Assembly: GCA_933228895.1 (NCBI GenBank)
Contig: OW121852.1
Span: forward strand, 59,686,872-59,750,871
Direction: 5' to 3'
DNA length: 64,000 nucleotides
From: Platycnemis pennipes
Lineage: Eukaryota; Arthropoda; Insecta; Odonata; Platycnemididae
A program made the position numbers and the translations under genes. The notes beneath the pieces were generated by a model, which saw nothing but the letters and a program-made list of their open reading frames with translations, did no database searches and was not told the origin of the DNA. Positions 43,325-55,778 of the stretch are shown here, one piece after another (within the stretch, counting starts at the first letter, position 1; each line of letters begins with the position of its first letter).

Positions 43325-45755
43325 CAAAGAGCGTACTCTCCTTAAATCTAAGAAAACAACGGATAATAAGTCATTTTTTTTAAACTCATATGGATATTGG
43401 TGAGAAAGGCGGTCGAGAGCAACCATATGTCTTAAGAGAGATTACGGCGTCAAACGCAATTACGAGCGTCTGCTGTTTTTCGCCATCTCGTCCGCCGCAG
43501 CCTAACACGCCGAATAATGAGTATGGGAAATCCTCTCCCTCACTTCAGACGCTAAATTTATCTCCCACCTGTTGAAACAGTGGGAAACGCTCTACAGAGG
43601 AACACGGGCCGGCGTGAAGATATTACGACAAATTCAGCACGCTCCAGCGCTCACAGTGGAGACGAGGATGAGACAAAGAAAACAGTACAATTGGGAAATG
43701 CTTGAGGCACGACTCCAAGCGATGGAAATGCAGCTCTCTCCTTTGGAAATAAAGTCATCGAATTCTCTTGGGAATCACGAAGTAGGCATTATTTGAAAGT
43801 ACACGGCAGTGACGATTTTCTTTGCACCTCCATGATATTACCACACGTAAATATTGGATCATAAATCGTTGAATTTTACCGTCCGAAGCGCGGAAAGAGT
43901 TAAAATTATCTCCTCAACATTGCAGGATCAGAGACCAACTGAGCTTTGCTAGAAAATCGTAGAAACGAATTCACGCGGGGAGCATTTATATCGGTTTTAT
44001 ATATTCATCGGTTTTGAAAATTACGAACAAAGAAAGTTATTGCTGAAATCAATTTTTATGTACCATGAAATGTTTCAACATTAAATTATTTACACTTCAC
44101 ACAAATAACGAGACAAAATATTCTACATAACGGTGGATATTCTCATTTTAATATATTTTCATTCAATTTCCGACAATATATATATGAGAGCATTACGCGG
44201 TTTATCCTAAAATGTGCCGATAAGATAACTTCAATGGATACTTCGTATGGTTTAGGAAAAGAAGCAAACACGCAGTACATGAAATGCAAGGAAATACGGA
44301 GCAAAATAATGCATATTATCCTCATCTCCTCTCCCGCTACTAAATCAAAACAATGATGGGAAAAAATAAGGCAGAAGCTTCCTTCCCTGCCATTTCACAG
44401 CAAACGACTAGGCCACTAAAAACCTTCACAGAAATAAAAAAACGGTATCTCGACCATATATCTCCACCATCATATTTTTTTAGATTCACCAAAATAAAAT
44501 ATTAGGGGGAAACGAACTGAGATTCATCTCTTAAAAATTGGATTTCAGAGACTCATAAACGCTTTGATGCAATGGCAATTTCCCTTTTTTTACAGCGTCG
44601 GAGTGTCTCGTAAAAGGCGTGTTCCATCATCGCTCGCACGGCCGAAACCGAGATCAAAATCAGCGCGCGGTAGTATTCGGTTGAAGCGAGAATTGAAATG
44701 ATTCGAAAGCAAACGTCTTTTACATTCGACATATAGTCAACATGTCCACCATTTTAAATTAAAAGATGTCACTCGATATCTTCCATGGAATTTGTAACGC
44801 CTTGTCGTTACAAATGTATATTTACCCATGAATCGTAAATGAATCGTTTCAACTAAAGAAAATATAACTTAACACGTACACTTAACAGTGTTGGATATAG
44901 TAATTAGAGTCTTTGACCGTAGGATGAATAATTTTCGCTGTTCGCAAGAATCACTCAATGAATCACTGTTTTGCTTCACGGCATAAGTAATAGAATGCAA
45001 GTAAGTTTTAGTATTTAAGCCGTGTAACTATTTAAACACAAAAAACATTAGAAATAAATAAACCATTTGGTTCACTGCACACATTATGCGTGAACACGGT
45101 GACAGGAAGGTATTAAACATGAAAACATCATTATTATCTCACCCAGTAAGAGATAATATGCGCAGGGGTTCGTAATATTTTGCCAATGTGGGCGTCACAA
45201 ATTCAGAAGCTGAATAAGAGACGTAAATGCAAATCTAGCAGCAGGAACGTCATCATAACTTTCTCACATCTCTCACCATTGAGTCCAGCAAGAGTTAAGT
45301 AATTCAAATAAAGTTTTTAGAGAATGGCATGCAAAAACATTGAATGTTAAAGAAGTTTCACGATCAGAGCTTTCCACACACTCGATAAAGGTGCAGGATT
45401 ATGAATAACATAATTTATTTGCCATTTTTTATGGAAAAATTTCGTGCAGGTATAAATTACAACTTTTTTTGGTCTGAAACAGTAGGGCTCCTAACAAAAT
45501 ACTCTGCGTACGGTACGCGTAATTCACGCAACGGGATAAGGAAGGGGTAGTTCCTATCCCTGTGTCACTTGCGATTTCCTAGAAAGATCTGTTAACCAGA
45601 AAATAGTAGCTTTGATTTGCTTTTAAATGATCGTGGACTTTTCCTGAATTCGATCCTAAGGAATTCGGTCAGTAGACCAATAGGAGAATTGCCAAAAAGC
45701 AAAAAATTGGTTCCATTCAAACGCATAATGGCATTTTAGTTTATGTATTGTATAA
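43325..45755. other. Unassigned sequence
   Basis: Small plus frames at 43390-43796 have no motif. A GC-rich patch lies at 44590-44690. Otherwise this is AT-rich DNA without recognised elements. Confidence 0.35.
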
Positions 45756-45762
45756 AAGAAAT

Positions 45763-45925
45763 GGTTGGCGAGTTTACGTTGTGGAAGTTATTTTTCAGAA
45801 TAACAAAGAAAGAACTTAGTTCTTTTCCACAAATATAAAATATAAATATATTTATAAAATGTATTATTTATAAATATAAATATATTTGTGGAAAAGAACT
45901 AAGTTTTTTCTTTTTTATAATTATG
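45763..45925. mobile_element. PLE-like end with long inverted repeat
   Basis: The start GTTGGCGAGTTTACGTTGTG matches the PLE end at 38335. AAAGAAAGAACTTAGTTC TT followed by TTCCACAAATATA at 45805-45836 is mirrored by TATATTTGTGGAAAAGAAC and TAAGTTTTTTC at 45881-45911, with an AT-rich TATAAATA centre that is itself inverted. The arms are about 45-50 bp. This looks like two head-to-head PLE termini. Confidence 0.6.
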
Positions 45926-45929
45926 TATT

Positions 45930-47075
45930 GTAATGAAGGCATTCACAGCTCCCTAAGATGAATCGAACAACATAACGAAACTTATCTAATGACTACTTCA
46001 CACAACTATCGTCAGCACTTAACTAACACTTGACCCGAAGGATTGTGGGTGCAATACATGTCACTAATGATATCATATCGAACTTCACCACAAATCTCAA
46101 CGCCAGCAAATAATGTGCGAAAAAAATCATTCCCGATGAATGAAAAAATCATTTTCAAAGCAATCCTATTCCAGGTTACAAAATTTCCCTCAACATTGTT
46201 AAACTGACAACCCGGTCATTTTAACCAAATATATCACGCTCGTATTTATCAAGTTTATCAAAGTAGACTAATCCGACAAATACGCTGTAACAATTTATCT
46301 TCTCGACACGGCGCAACACTCATCGAAGATGCATAAACTACGTGACGCTAATGGATTAGCCACTATCTCCTCATCACGGACGAGTGATCAGCATGAATAC
46401 GGGGCTCCTTAAACCCACAATTACAAATTAAAGGGTATATTTGCCTTTCGCGTCAGCTCGCAGAATCGCAAATTTAGCAGTTTTCATGTGGTGACTACAA
46501 TCAATGGAAGCAATCTATCGACTATGACTCACCAGCAATGAGATTAGGAATATCAATAGAAGTATTAATGGTAGCAGATTCGACGTACATTTACATCTAT
46601 GTCATTTTAATATATATAACCTCTGAACTTTATTTATAATTTTTAAAAAATAGCATGTGTCTATCTCCATGCTCAATACATTCTTTTCGAGAGTAAATGA
46701 GCATCAATAATCAATTAAGAAAGACGCAATAAAATTATTAAATGCAGCGCACCGCTTAAATTCCTATTTCCATGCTTTAACTACATTCCTTAAATCAGTA
46801 GAACATTCGGGATTCATGATTACTCATTCATTTCCACAGATAACGAAGCTTTCTTAACAGCAACATTAATTATAAAGTGATAAGGTGGCTATTAAGGATG
46901 GTAGTCACATATAGTGAAATAGATACATTATCATGACAAAATACTGAAAAGATTTATGGGCACCAGATTTTTCTGTGATGAATGGGCCAAATTCCTTTCC
47001 CAAAGATTTATGCTCGTAAATTTAATGAATCGGATTGAAGGGGTTTGGATAGGAATATGAAAAAATTGTCTCAGG
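45930..47075. other. Unassigned AT-rich sequence
   Basis: No gene or bounded element is recognised. Confidence 0.35.
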
Positions 47076-47081
47076 CGGGAT

Positions 47082-47140
47082 TTGTACTTAGGCCCTCGGG
47101 ATAGAAAACTAGTGCTCTAGCTACAACAACAAGAACATAT
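47082..47140 (-). repeat. tRNA-like fragment (minus strand)
   Basis: On the minus strand GTTGTAGCTAGAGCACTAG is A-box-like and AAGTACAAATCCCGCCTGAG resembles a damaged B-box arm. It lacks a conserved acceptor stem and is more likely SINE-derived than a tRNA gene. Confidence 0.5.
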
Positions 47141-47251
47141 ACCGTCTAGTAATGGTAAGTCATAGTTCTTGAAAAATTATATCCCCACCAAACACCGATT
47201 ACACGGCTGCACACTTTTATAAATCAAAAGGAACCGAAGAATTTCCCCATC

Positions 47252-47810
47252 ATCATCATGGATCAACAATCCTGATATTGGTTAGACGCTGCTCTCCACT
47301 CTATTCTCTTATCAGCTAATCTCTTCATACTTGCATAATTCTTCTATTTCATATCCTTAATAAAAATTTTCACAAATCTCATACAAGGCTCCTTTGCCAT
47401 TCTTCCATTCCCTATCCCTCGACGATTGTCTTCATCAGGCCATCACGTCTCAAGATATGGCCGAGTAAGTTGTTCTGTCTTCTTTTGTTACTTTTTCAGG
47501 AGACCTCTATTATTCCACTCCTCTTACGACCTCTTCGTTATTCACACAGTGTATCCATCTGATCTTAATCATTCTTCTACAGCACAAGTTCTAGCCTTCA
47601 CTTTGCTGCTTTTGTCGTCCATAGCTCACCGCCATAAATAAGCATGATCCAGATGTATGTTCTGATGAACTATTGCTTTACTTCCTACTTTCATTTTCTG
47701 TTGTGAGTAATTTCTTCCTTTGTTAGAATAGTATTACGTTTATTTTCTTTCAATTATCTTTAGGTAATACCTAAACCATCTCTTTTCCATGCTAACTAGG
47801 ACTTTCATCA
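47252..47810 (-). pseudogene. RTE-like LINE, old 3' fragment
   Basis: The order of blocks mirrors the minus-strand element at 50937: ATCATCATCATGGATCAACA tail, CAGCTAATCTCTTCATAC, CCTCGACGATTGTCTTCATC, then AGATATGGCCGAGTAAG. Identity is much lower than for the fragment at 2885 and the frame is lost. Homology fades at about 47810, where the TTTTCCATGCTAACTAGGAC block corresponds to the segment just after the catalytic box. Confidence 0.75.
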
Positions 47811-47814
47811 TGCC

Positions 47815-48860
47815 GCGTTTTAGTCTCAAGATATGAAAATGTGATCATATATTCTCCTAGTTTTTCTACCCTACTCTATTATCAAACTCTATTAACAAAC
47901 TACAAGTCCTATATAAAATATACACAGCCAAAATTTAACACCAACTTTCCATTTTTCTGAAAGATGTAAGGGAATAAACCAATCTCCATCATCTGATCAC
48001 AAGGGCAGATTTTTATGCGTATACATGCACATTAGCACTAGCCTTGACTCGCCGCAATAAGTGAATGAAGGAATGGTATGCACCTAAAATATGTTCGGTA
48101 TACTTGAAAGTAGTTGGGGTTCATTATTTCTCATTAGGATTTAACATTTAATGCGTGGACAAAAATGAAAAATGGCATAAAATAACACTTCCCACACCAA
48201 ATTGACACGTTTGCCTTGAATACAGTGATTTCATCCATAATGTTGAGAATTGTTAGATAAATATCAGTACAATTATCTATATTCCGACAGTAATTCGTCA
48301 TCCCACTCATGCAGGTAACACAATTTCACAACTACAACTAAATTATGATGGAGATAAACTCTGCTCGCAATATCCCTCTTTCGCGCAAAATGATACAACC
48401 TTGATTACCCATTTCCGATGATGAGAAGCGTTAGTCTTTCGATGGCCCACTTTTTCCTCAAACGAGGAACTTATCTCAGAAACTCACTAGTGACGGGTAA
48501 TGCCTATGCACGAAATATTTGTATTGTCAAGCTTCTGAAATCTATCTTTGGTAATGGCGTAACATGTCGACCACGCGACGTCCGTGCATTTAAAATTGAA
48601 TACGTGAATTTGGCTTGACGTTTCGAATTGCCATCACATGTTTTTTGCAATCGTGAATTGCTCCACGCATAGTTTTTATGGAATTGAAATGGAAAGTATG
48701 TAAGTGAACGGTATTTATCACAGTCGTTAAGAGCCGCAACTGAGTTAATTGAGTAGAATTGCTCCAAAGTAGAGTCTCTACTTTTTGCTGTAAGTATGTA
48801 GTATCCAATTAAAAAGTATTCTATCTACTAAGGCAATCACGAAGTCCACGTTTGGTAATT
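47815..48860. other. Unassigned sequence
   Basis: No element or gene is recognised. Overlapping frames occur at 48418-48808 on both strands. Confidence 0.35.
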
Positions 48861-48865
48861 ATTCA

Positions 48866-48920
48866 TCTCCCACCACACATTCTGGTGGATTGCCGGGTGC
48901 TCAGTAGGTGTAGATGAGGT
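48866..48920 (+). repeat. CR1/jockey-like LINE 3' tail, diverged
   Basis: CCCACCACACATTCTGGTGG, ATTGCCGGGTGCTC and AGTAGGTGTAGATGA line up with the 3' hairpin and GTAGATGTAGATGA tail of the copies at 17027 and 39965. The stem is retained (CCACCA/TGGTGG) although the bases differ. Confidence 0.5.
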
Positions 48921-48924
48921 TCTC

Positions 48925-49915
48925 ACCGCAAGGAAAACTGGTTAAAACTAACGAACTCCACAGAGAATATCCATCGCCAGCGATGGTCAAACACCGGTCG
49001 TGGAAGCCTGAAGAGTACAGAAAAACAGGCAGCCCGAACTTTTTCTCACCTGGGAATCGATTTCCACCTCAAGAGCAAGGTGATCAAGGTAATGTTCCTC
49101 AGGCAGGCAAGGGAATAAACGTCCATCACGGTCACCTGATTGGCTCGCCTCCCTATCGAAAACGCGCGAACAATCGAACCATCCGGAGGGGACTTTTTCT
49201 CATTATCGGACGACGCAGATAAACGAAGATGGCGGTTAATAAACCTTCCCAGATTCAGCCTGATAACGGAGGGAATGAAATGGTCGGAAGAGAGGGAAGT
49301 AATTAACGTCACCAGCCACTTAAGCACATTCCTGACGCAGAAACCTTGATGAGTGATTAAGGGGAGCGGAAGGCCGGGTCAATCTGCCGAAGGGAGATCC
49401 GGCCGCACACCCGGACCGTCACGGAGGGCGACATCTCATCTCATCCCCTTCCTCCTATTCATCCACCCCTCCCTTACCCACGACACGAAAATCGTCTAGA
49501 CCCCGGCCGCCCCTGACCTCCTCCTCCACACAGCGCGGAGACCCCTGCGTTATCTCCCGCGTCCGTCTCCAGACCTCAATCTTCATCCCGCGATCCACAT
49601 TCGGCGCACGTCCCGACGACTTATTGCCTGAATCCCACCCCGAAAAGAAACGCCCAACCTGAGACAAGGGTCGCCCGGTGTCTCCCCCCCAATCCCGGCA
49701 CCGAAGTCGCATGTAAATTGAATGTCGCGAAAGTGGATTATTTTTCAATTCGAGGTGACTTCCCAAGGTGGATTTTAAGTGGCACATCGCGCGCTCAAGG
49801 TACGATATACTTGCTACGGACGTCACAGGGAAGAAAATGCCAAGGACATGCCAAGCGATAAGTACCTACACAGGGCCGAGTTATCACGAACAAATAAAAA
49901 AGAACTAAACTACCA
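48925..49915. other. GC-rich island
   Basis: Positions 49130-49720 are GC- and CpG-rich. Frames on both strands (48914-49222 plus, 49455-49826 minus) overlap other frames and show no motif. Confidence 0.4.
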
Positions 49916-49917
49916 GG

Positions 49918-50335
49918 ATTTTCCAGAAAAAAGGGGCAAGATTGAATCTAAAATCAGGAGGTCACAATCTGGATCAAGTGAAGAATTTTAGCTACCTGGG
50001 TATTTGCTGGAGGTAAACGGGTATAGGAGCATCGGAATCCAAAGAAACAGGCTGGCGAAGGAAAAGTGTACTCGTATCGGAGAACTAAGCACATGGCCTA
50101 AGGCTAGAGCTATTAAGAAATGAATGGCGAAATGTCTTATGTGGAGCGTGGAATTGTATGATGATGAAATATAGACCTTAAGGAAAGAAGATGGAAATAG
50201 ACTGCCTGTTATTAAAATATGAAGACGGTGAAAGATGAGTATGGTAAGGTATTCCTTACATGAAAACGAGAAACGGAGCAATGTAGGTTGCAGGGAAGGA
50301 AAAGAAGTTGATTAAGGTAATAAGAAGCCAGAGAG
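49918..50335 (+). pseudogene. LINE family 2, C-terminal fragment
   Basis: After alignment with the element at 56250-59562, one can read KNFSYLGICW, RSIGIQRNRLAKEKC and MAKCLMWSVELYDDEI-like pieces, matching QFGYLGSVLEEKG, RRIALAKEAF and CLIWSFALYGAKT in that element. Frameshifts and stops are frequent. The genuine 3' end (CGGTAGAATACTAATAAT) is absent. A family 2 SINE starts immediately after, which may have cut it off. Confidence 0.65.
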
Positions 50336-50342
50336 ACAGAGG

Positions 50343-50600
50343 TATCGGGTTGGCGTGGTGGCTGGAGTAATGGCCTTAAATCCCGATGGCCCGGGTTCGA
50401 GTTCCAGTGGTGAATTTTCATTGATATACCGGTCCCTACTTGAATGCCTTGTGGAGAGCACTTTGAGTTCAGTACTTCGTCCGTCGGTTGGACGCTACGT
50501 CCTCTTGGCGCATTCTCGTTATGAGCAGGCTAATGCCTACGCTGACGACATTTCTTCCCTAAATATCATTTTAATTTCAATATATTGATTTTAAGCACCT
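50343..50600 (+). repeat. SINE family 2, copy with tRNA-like head
   Basis: The A-box-like GTGGTGGCTGGAGTAATGGC and a clear B box (GGGTTCGAGTTCC) are followed by the family blocks ACCGGTCCCTACTTGAATGC, GAGAGCACTTTGAGTTCAG, CGTCCGTCGG and GCAGGCTAATGCC. This is the best-preserved head of the family in the window and shows that it is tRNA-derived. Confidence 0.78.
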
Positions 50601-50924
50601 TATTTTCTGCAGACACCAAAGTAAAGTACTTATAATGCCTACAAATACTAAAAACAATAAGCAGAGCGCTATAGACTACAGTAAAATTAGTAAATGGTTC
50701 ATCAAAACCACTGAGTGTACACAATAAATTTATCTATGTGTTCCATCATCAGCGAGCGTACTTTAACGCATTGAAAATTTTCAGCTGAGAGTTTAGGGGT
50801 AGGTTTTACTAGCATTACCTTTAACTACTTACTAAGTTCTGACCTTGTAAAACTCTCTAATCCATGGAAATCTTACAGCTTATAATTTATAGCGGTGCCT
50901 GAGATAAGCAAGGCATACAAATCG
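50601..50924. other. Unassigned, possible PLE-like scrap
   Basis: On the minus strand near 50720-50755 CGCTGATGATGGAACACATA is followed by AATTTATTGTGTACAC, faintly like a PLE end. The match is too short to assign. The 12-bp target duplication of the following LINE starts at 50925. Confidence 0.3.
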
Positions 50925-50936
50925 GATAAGCAACTT

Positions 50937-53900
50937 CATCATCATCATCAAGGGTCAACAATCCTAGGATTGGTTTGACGCAGCCCTCCACTCGATTCTT
51001 CTATCGGCCAACCTCTTCATACCAACGTAGTTCCTCTCTTTCACGTCCTTTACGACCTGCTCCATGTAACTCATACGAGGCCTGCCTCTTCCATTTTTCC
51101 CGTTCACTTTTCCCTCGACGATTGTCTTCATCAGGCCATCGTGTCTTAAGATATGGCCGATTAGGTTGCCCCGTCTTCTTTTTATAGTTTTCAGTAGACT
51201 TCTCTTTTCTCCCACTCTTCTTAGGACTTCTTCATTTGTCACTCGGTCGATCCATTTTATCTTCATCATTCGTCGATAGCACCATATTTTGAATGCTTCC
51301 ACCCTTTTCTTCTCCGCTGCTGTCATCGTCCATGCCTCACTGCCATAAAGGAACATGCTCCAGATATACGTTTTAATGAATTGCTTCCTTACCTCCAAGC
51401 TTGTATTTCCAGCTGTTAGTAGATTTTTCTTTTGATAGAATGCCCTCTTTGCCTGGGCTATTCTACTCACTATTTCTTTCTTGCTTCGTCCATCGTTGGT
51501 TACTCTGCTTCCCAGGTAACAGAACTCTTTCACCTCTTCCAGTTTCTGTTTTCCTAGTTTAACGTTGGTTTTGGCCTCTTCTCTTTTGCTGCACACCAAT
51601 ATCTTAGTTTTCTTCTTATTGATCTTCAGCTGATGTCTGGTCATTGTCCTTTCCATGGTTGTTAGCATCTTATTCAGCTCCTTCTCTGTCTCTGCTATGA
51701 GAGCTATGTCATCAGCGAATCGTAGCATGCTGATTGTTTCTCCGTGGATGTTCACTCCAGAGCACTTCTCCTTGACTTCATTGATGGCTCTCTCAATGTA
51801 GACATTAAAAATTACGGGAGACAGTGCACAGCCTTGTCTCACTCCTTTCCTTATTCTTGCTTCTTCACAGCTGGTTCCAGATTTAATCACAGCTACTTGG
51901 TTTTTATACAAACTGTGGATAATTCTTCTGTCACTGTAGGAAACTCCAATTCCTTTTAGAATATCAAGCATTGAATTCCAGTCCACGTTGTCGAAAGCCT
52001 TCTCTAAATCCACAAATGCAATGAAGGTCGGTTTGTTCTTCTCCATTCTCTTCTCTATAAGCAGCCTAAGGGCCAATATTGCTTCTCTTGTACCCTTACT
52101 TTTCCTGAATCCGAATTGATCTTCATCCAGGAACTCCTCTGCTTTTCGTTCTATTCTTCTGTAGATGATCCTTGTCAATATCTTCGATGCATGTGTCGTC
52201 AGGCTTATAGTCCTAAAATTTTCACATTTCTCTGCTCTCTTCTTTTTGGGAATAGGAATGATGATGTTTTTCTCGAAGTCCCTGGGTATTTCTCCTGTTG
52301 AGTACATGTCGCAGATGACATTATAAAGTTGGGCCAATGCCCTCTCTCCCGCATTCCATATCAGTTCTGCTGGTATATCATCAATTCCAGAAGCCTTGTT
52401 CATCCGAAGGTCCCTTACTGCTGCGTCGAATTCCGATCTCAATATTGATGCTCCCATATCATCCTTCTCGACTTCGCTTTCCTCTTCAATCACTTTCGTG
52501 CTGAGGTCGTTCCCGTTGTATAACTCTTCGAGATATTCTTTCCATCTCTTCACTTTGTCTTCATTTTCAATCAAAAGTTCTCCATTCTTGTCCCTTATAG
52601 CATTGCATCTTGCACTCCGTTCCTTGAAGTGGTTCCTCACTATCCTATAGGCAGCTTCCACCTTTCCAATGGTAAGGTTGTTTTGTACATCTTCGCACAG
52701 ATTGTTCATCCACATTTCTCTAGCTTTCCTGGATTTGCGACTTACTTCGTTCCTTATTCTTTTGTAGCAAAGCTGCCCTTCTTCAGTTTTCGCATTCTTG
52801 TACTTTCTTCTTTCTTCAATCAGCACTAAGACTTCTTCCGTGATCCATGGTTTCTTCTTAACAACTTTTCTTCTTCCAAGAACTTATTTTGCGGCTTTTT
52901 GTAGTCCACATTTAATGTTTTCCCAACGCTCTTCTACTGGTTTCTCAGTCAGGTCCTCTCCTATGTTGTTTTCTACTGCTTTTTGAAATTCCAGCTGATT
53001 TTGAGTCTCCTTTAGTTTTTCTACTTGCCAAATGTTCTTTACTGTTTTCTTCAATCTCTTGAATTTTAGATGACATTTCATCATCACTAAATTATGGTCG
53101 CTGTCGATATCTGCACCCGGGTAGCTTTTGCAGTCCTTCACCTGATTCCTGAACCTCTGCTTCACTAAAATGTAGTCTATTTGAAATCTTCCTCTGTCTC
53201 CTGGCATCTTCCATGTGTATTTTCTTCGGTTGTGATTTTTAAACAATGTGTTAGTAACCACTAACTTATGTTGTGCGCAGAACTCCAGCAGTCTTTCTCC
53301 TCTTTCGTTTCGGTTTCCCAATCCATATTTTCCAGTTATTCTTCCATCTTGTCCTTCGCCGACGACAGCGTTCCAGTCTCCTAAAATAATTAGGTTTTCT
53401 TCTCCTCTTACCTATTTTATTACTTCAGTGATATCTTCGTAGACGTCTTCCACTTCTTCATCTTCGTAGTCCGACGTAGGCATGTAAACTTGCACCACAA
53501 TGGTATCTGTAGGCTTAGTTTCAATTTTAACCATTACAATCCTTTCACTGTATTGCAGGAAGCTCTTCACACGCAGTCCCGCACTCTTCCTGAGCATTAT
53601 GCCTACTCCAGCGTTACCATTCAGTGATCCGGTGTGAATAATTCTATAACTTCCACTCCAAAAGTCTCCTTCTTCGGGCCATCTCATTTCACTGATCCCC
53701 AATACATCGAGGTCCATTCTCCGCATTTCCACCTTCAGGTTCTCCAGTCTTCCGCAGGTCCGAAGTGATCGAACGTTCCACGTTCCTACCCTAAAATGAC
53801 TATCACACTTGACTGATGTACTCTCTCGGGTAGTCCCCGCCCGGAGATCCGAATGGGGGACTATTTTACCTCCGGAATATTTTACTCGAGAGGGTGCCAT

Positions 53901-54353
53901 CACGTCTTGATAATAAAGGAAAGAGTGGAGTAGCTGCGACTCCTCGGGATAATAATGTGGTGGTTTCCCCTTGCCTTCCACATCGCAGTACTACAGCCGT
54001 TAAAGTAAATGTTACCACGCCTGCAGTGAAATGAGTGTCGCTGTACCGACCACTGTGGTCTCCACCTTCACTCATGTGAAGAAGAGCTGCTGCCCTCTCC
54101 TCCGGGTGATGGGAAGCGTAATTGTTGGCGGCCTCCATCGCCAAGTCACGGCATCTTCACAGGTTCTGTATTATTTAAGGCCTACCTTACCCAAGGATAG
54201 ACCAATACGCCCTCGGAATGCCGTCGCTTTTTGTCCACGACTGCTTATTCGACGAGTAAACTCGCTTATCTCGCAGCTAACCTCTATATCTAGAGGTCGA
54301 CCCACCATCCGCAACCCAGTGGACGCACTCGGTGGCTTTAAGCTCAGCCGCGA
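50937..54353 (-). mobile_element. Full-length RTE-like LINE, 3.4 kb, with 12-bp target duplication
   Basis: GATAAGCAACTT occurs on both sides (50925-50936 and 54354-54365) as a perfect target duplication. On the minus strand the element has a 5' UTR of about 370 bp, one long endonuclease-RT frame, a 3' UTR of only about 25 bp and an ATGATGATGATGATG tail, the layout of RTE/BovB-type LINEs. Fragments of this family lie at 2885, 33422, 43200, 47252 and 62654, with a relative at 32545. The perfect duplication and near-intact frame suggest that this is the youngest LINE insertion in the window. Confidence 0.92.
50964..53981 (-). pseudogene. RTE-like endonuclease/reverse transcriptase, two in-frame stops
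   Basis: The reading frame runs from ATG at 53981 to a stop at 50964, 1005 codons, with no frameshift. An APE-type endonuclease comes first: [33 protein letters not shown] and DSDHN (roughly residues 67-300). The reverse transcriptase (about 560-775) has FRTISLTTHASKI, DQFGFRKSKGTREAI, AFVDLEKAFDNVDW, GVRQGCALSPVIFNVY and the catalytic FADD near residue 755. The C-terminus has GHILRHDGL and GRGRPRMSY. TAG at codon 190 (53412-53414) lies inside the endonuclease and TAA at codon 366 (52884-52886) lies between the two domains. All three open pieces share one frame. Similar proteins are often labelled craniofacial development protein 2-like or RNA-directed DNA polymerase. Either stop could be a sequencing error, an edited codon or a genuine mutation. 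Confidence 0.92.
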
Positions 54354-54369
54354 GATAAGCAACTTATCT

Positions 54370-55240
54370 GAAAGAATTTGGACATTCTCTTAATTAATAA
54401 TTGGACAACCGCTGCCTCTCCGTAACACCTCCTCCCAATTCAGTCATTTGCATCTCCTGCCTACCGAATGAATTTCAAATGTTTCCTTCCTCTTCCTCGT
54501 TTACCCATTATATCCCCTTAGTCATCGTCTCCATTACTAATTAAATGTCAATAGTAACACAAAAAAGGTCAGTTAACGTTAACAAGATTTTATATAACAT
54601 ATATTATATAACTGGGTTTTCTAGAATATCTAATCTGGTTTTCATGCTGTTTAACGTGACCTCATACCACTTACAGAGCCCAAAATATCACTCCAGCATT
54701 GTGTAATTGGATAAAAAATATATCGACCAACAATTCAAGCACAACATCCAATTTCTTTTCCGTAGTGATGGAATGATTGTTTCAAACCACTGAAACATTA
54801 ACGTTCAACATGGGTTATCAACTTTAAGAGGAGCAAACGACGCGTGAGGTCATTTGAGCTATAGTATATGAGTTATAGTAACGGATTAGCCAACTAAAGA
54901 TAAAATATTGTGAATGAAGGTAGAATGGAGACAAAGTTTGGAGCCGGCAATAGCCGTTTCCCAAGGGAAGATAGCCAAGGGTCCAAGGTCAAACGTCCCA
55001 TCCCACAGTCGGAGCACTGACCTTGAATTGGTCTTCGCGCAGCAATCGAGTTGCGAGTGGTATTTCTCAGAAAAATCTCGACCACGGCCAGGATCTAAAC
55101 TTAGACTCACATGATGGCGAGTAAGCATTCCAGCCACATTACCAAACTCATCCCCTGTATAAACACTGAAGGAAGTTAGACCGTTATAGCTAAGTGGCAA
55201 AGTATGGCTCTAAAGTTGCAAAGAAATATCCACGATAGAG
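54370..55240. other. Unassigned sequence
   Basis: AT-rich to 54850; moderately balanced afterwards. No motif or terminus is recognised. Confidence 0.35.
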
Positions 55241-55243
55241 GAT

Positions 55244-55312
55244 TCTACATCTACACGATACCCTGCAAGCCACCGCGAGGGTGTGTGGCAGGGGGGAGAG
55301 GATTAATAGGTC
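55244..55312 (-). repeat. CR1/jockey-like LINE 3' tail (minus strand)
   Basis: TCTACATCTACACGATACCC, GCAAGCCACCGCGAGGG and GTGTGTGGCAGGGGG are the reverse complement of the 3' end at 17340-17412. Only the last 70 bp are present, so this is an extremely short insertion. Confidence 0.8.
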
Positions 55313-55319
55313 ACAATGC

Positions 55320-55775
55320 GTCACCTCAGCACCTCGACAAGTTATTGGACTATGATGGAGCGATCGATCAGGGATCCTTCCGCGATGGAGAGACTTATTG
55401 GTAAAAATTGGTGCAAATCCATAAATTTCCATAATTTAACGCTGAGCTGGACGGATTCCATGGCGGATTAAACTGACCTCCTGTCCTTGGATTTACTTCC
55501 ACAATCCTCTCTTCTCCTGGCCCTTTCTCCAATCCGATGTCATTCTCACATCTTCATTTGGCCAGTCCACTATCATTTCTCACTTCCCTTCCACTACACT
55601 CTCTTCCTCTGATAGGCGTCATTTCTTTTTACCCCGTCCTCTATCTCTCTCAACCTTTCGCACTGCCCGCAAATCTGCCGTCACTCCGATAAAAGCTGCT
55701 ATGAACGTCCGCCTGCCCGTCTTCATTTCATATACCATCAAATTATCGAGACCCAAAGGTTTTGGGTGGATTGCC
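55320..55775. other. Unassigned sequence
   Basis: C/T-rich from 55480 to 55720. No motif is recognised. Confidence 0.35.
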
Positions 55776-55778
55776 TTG

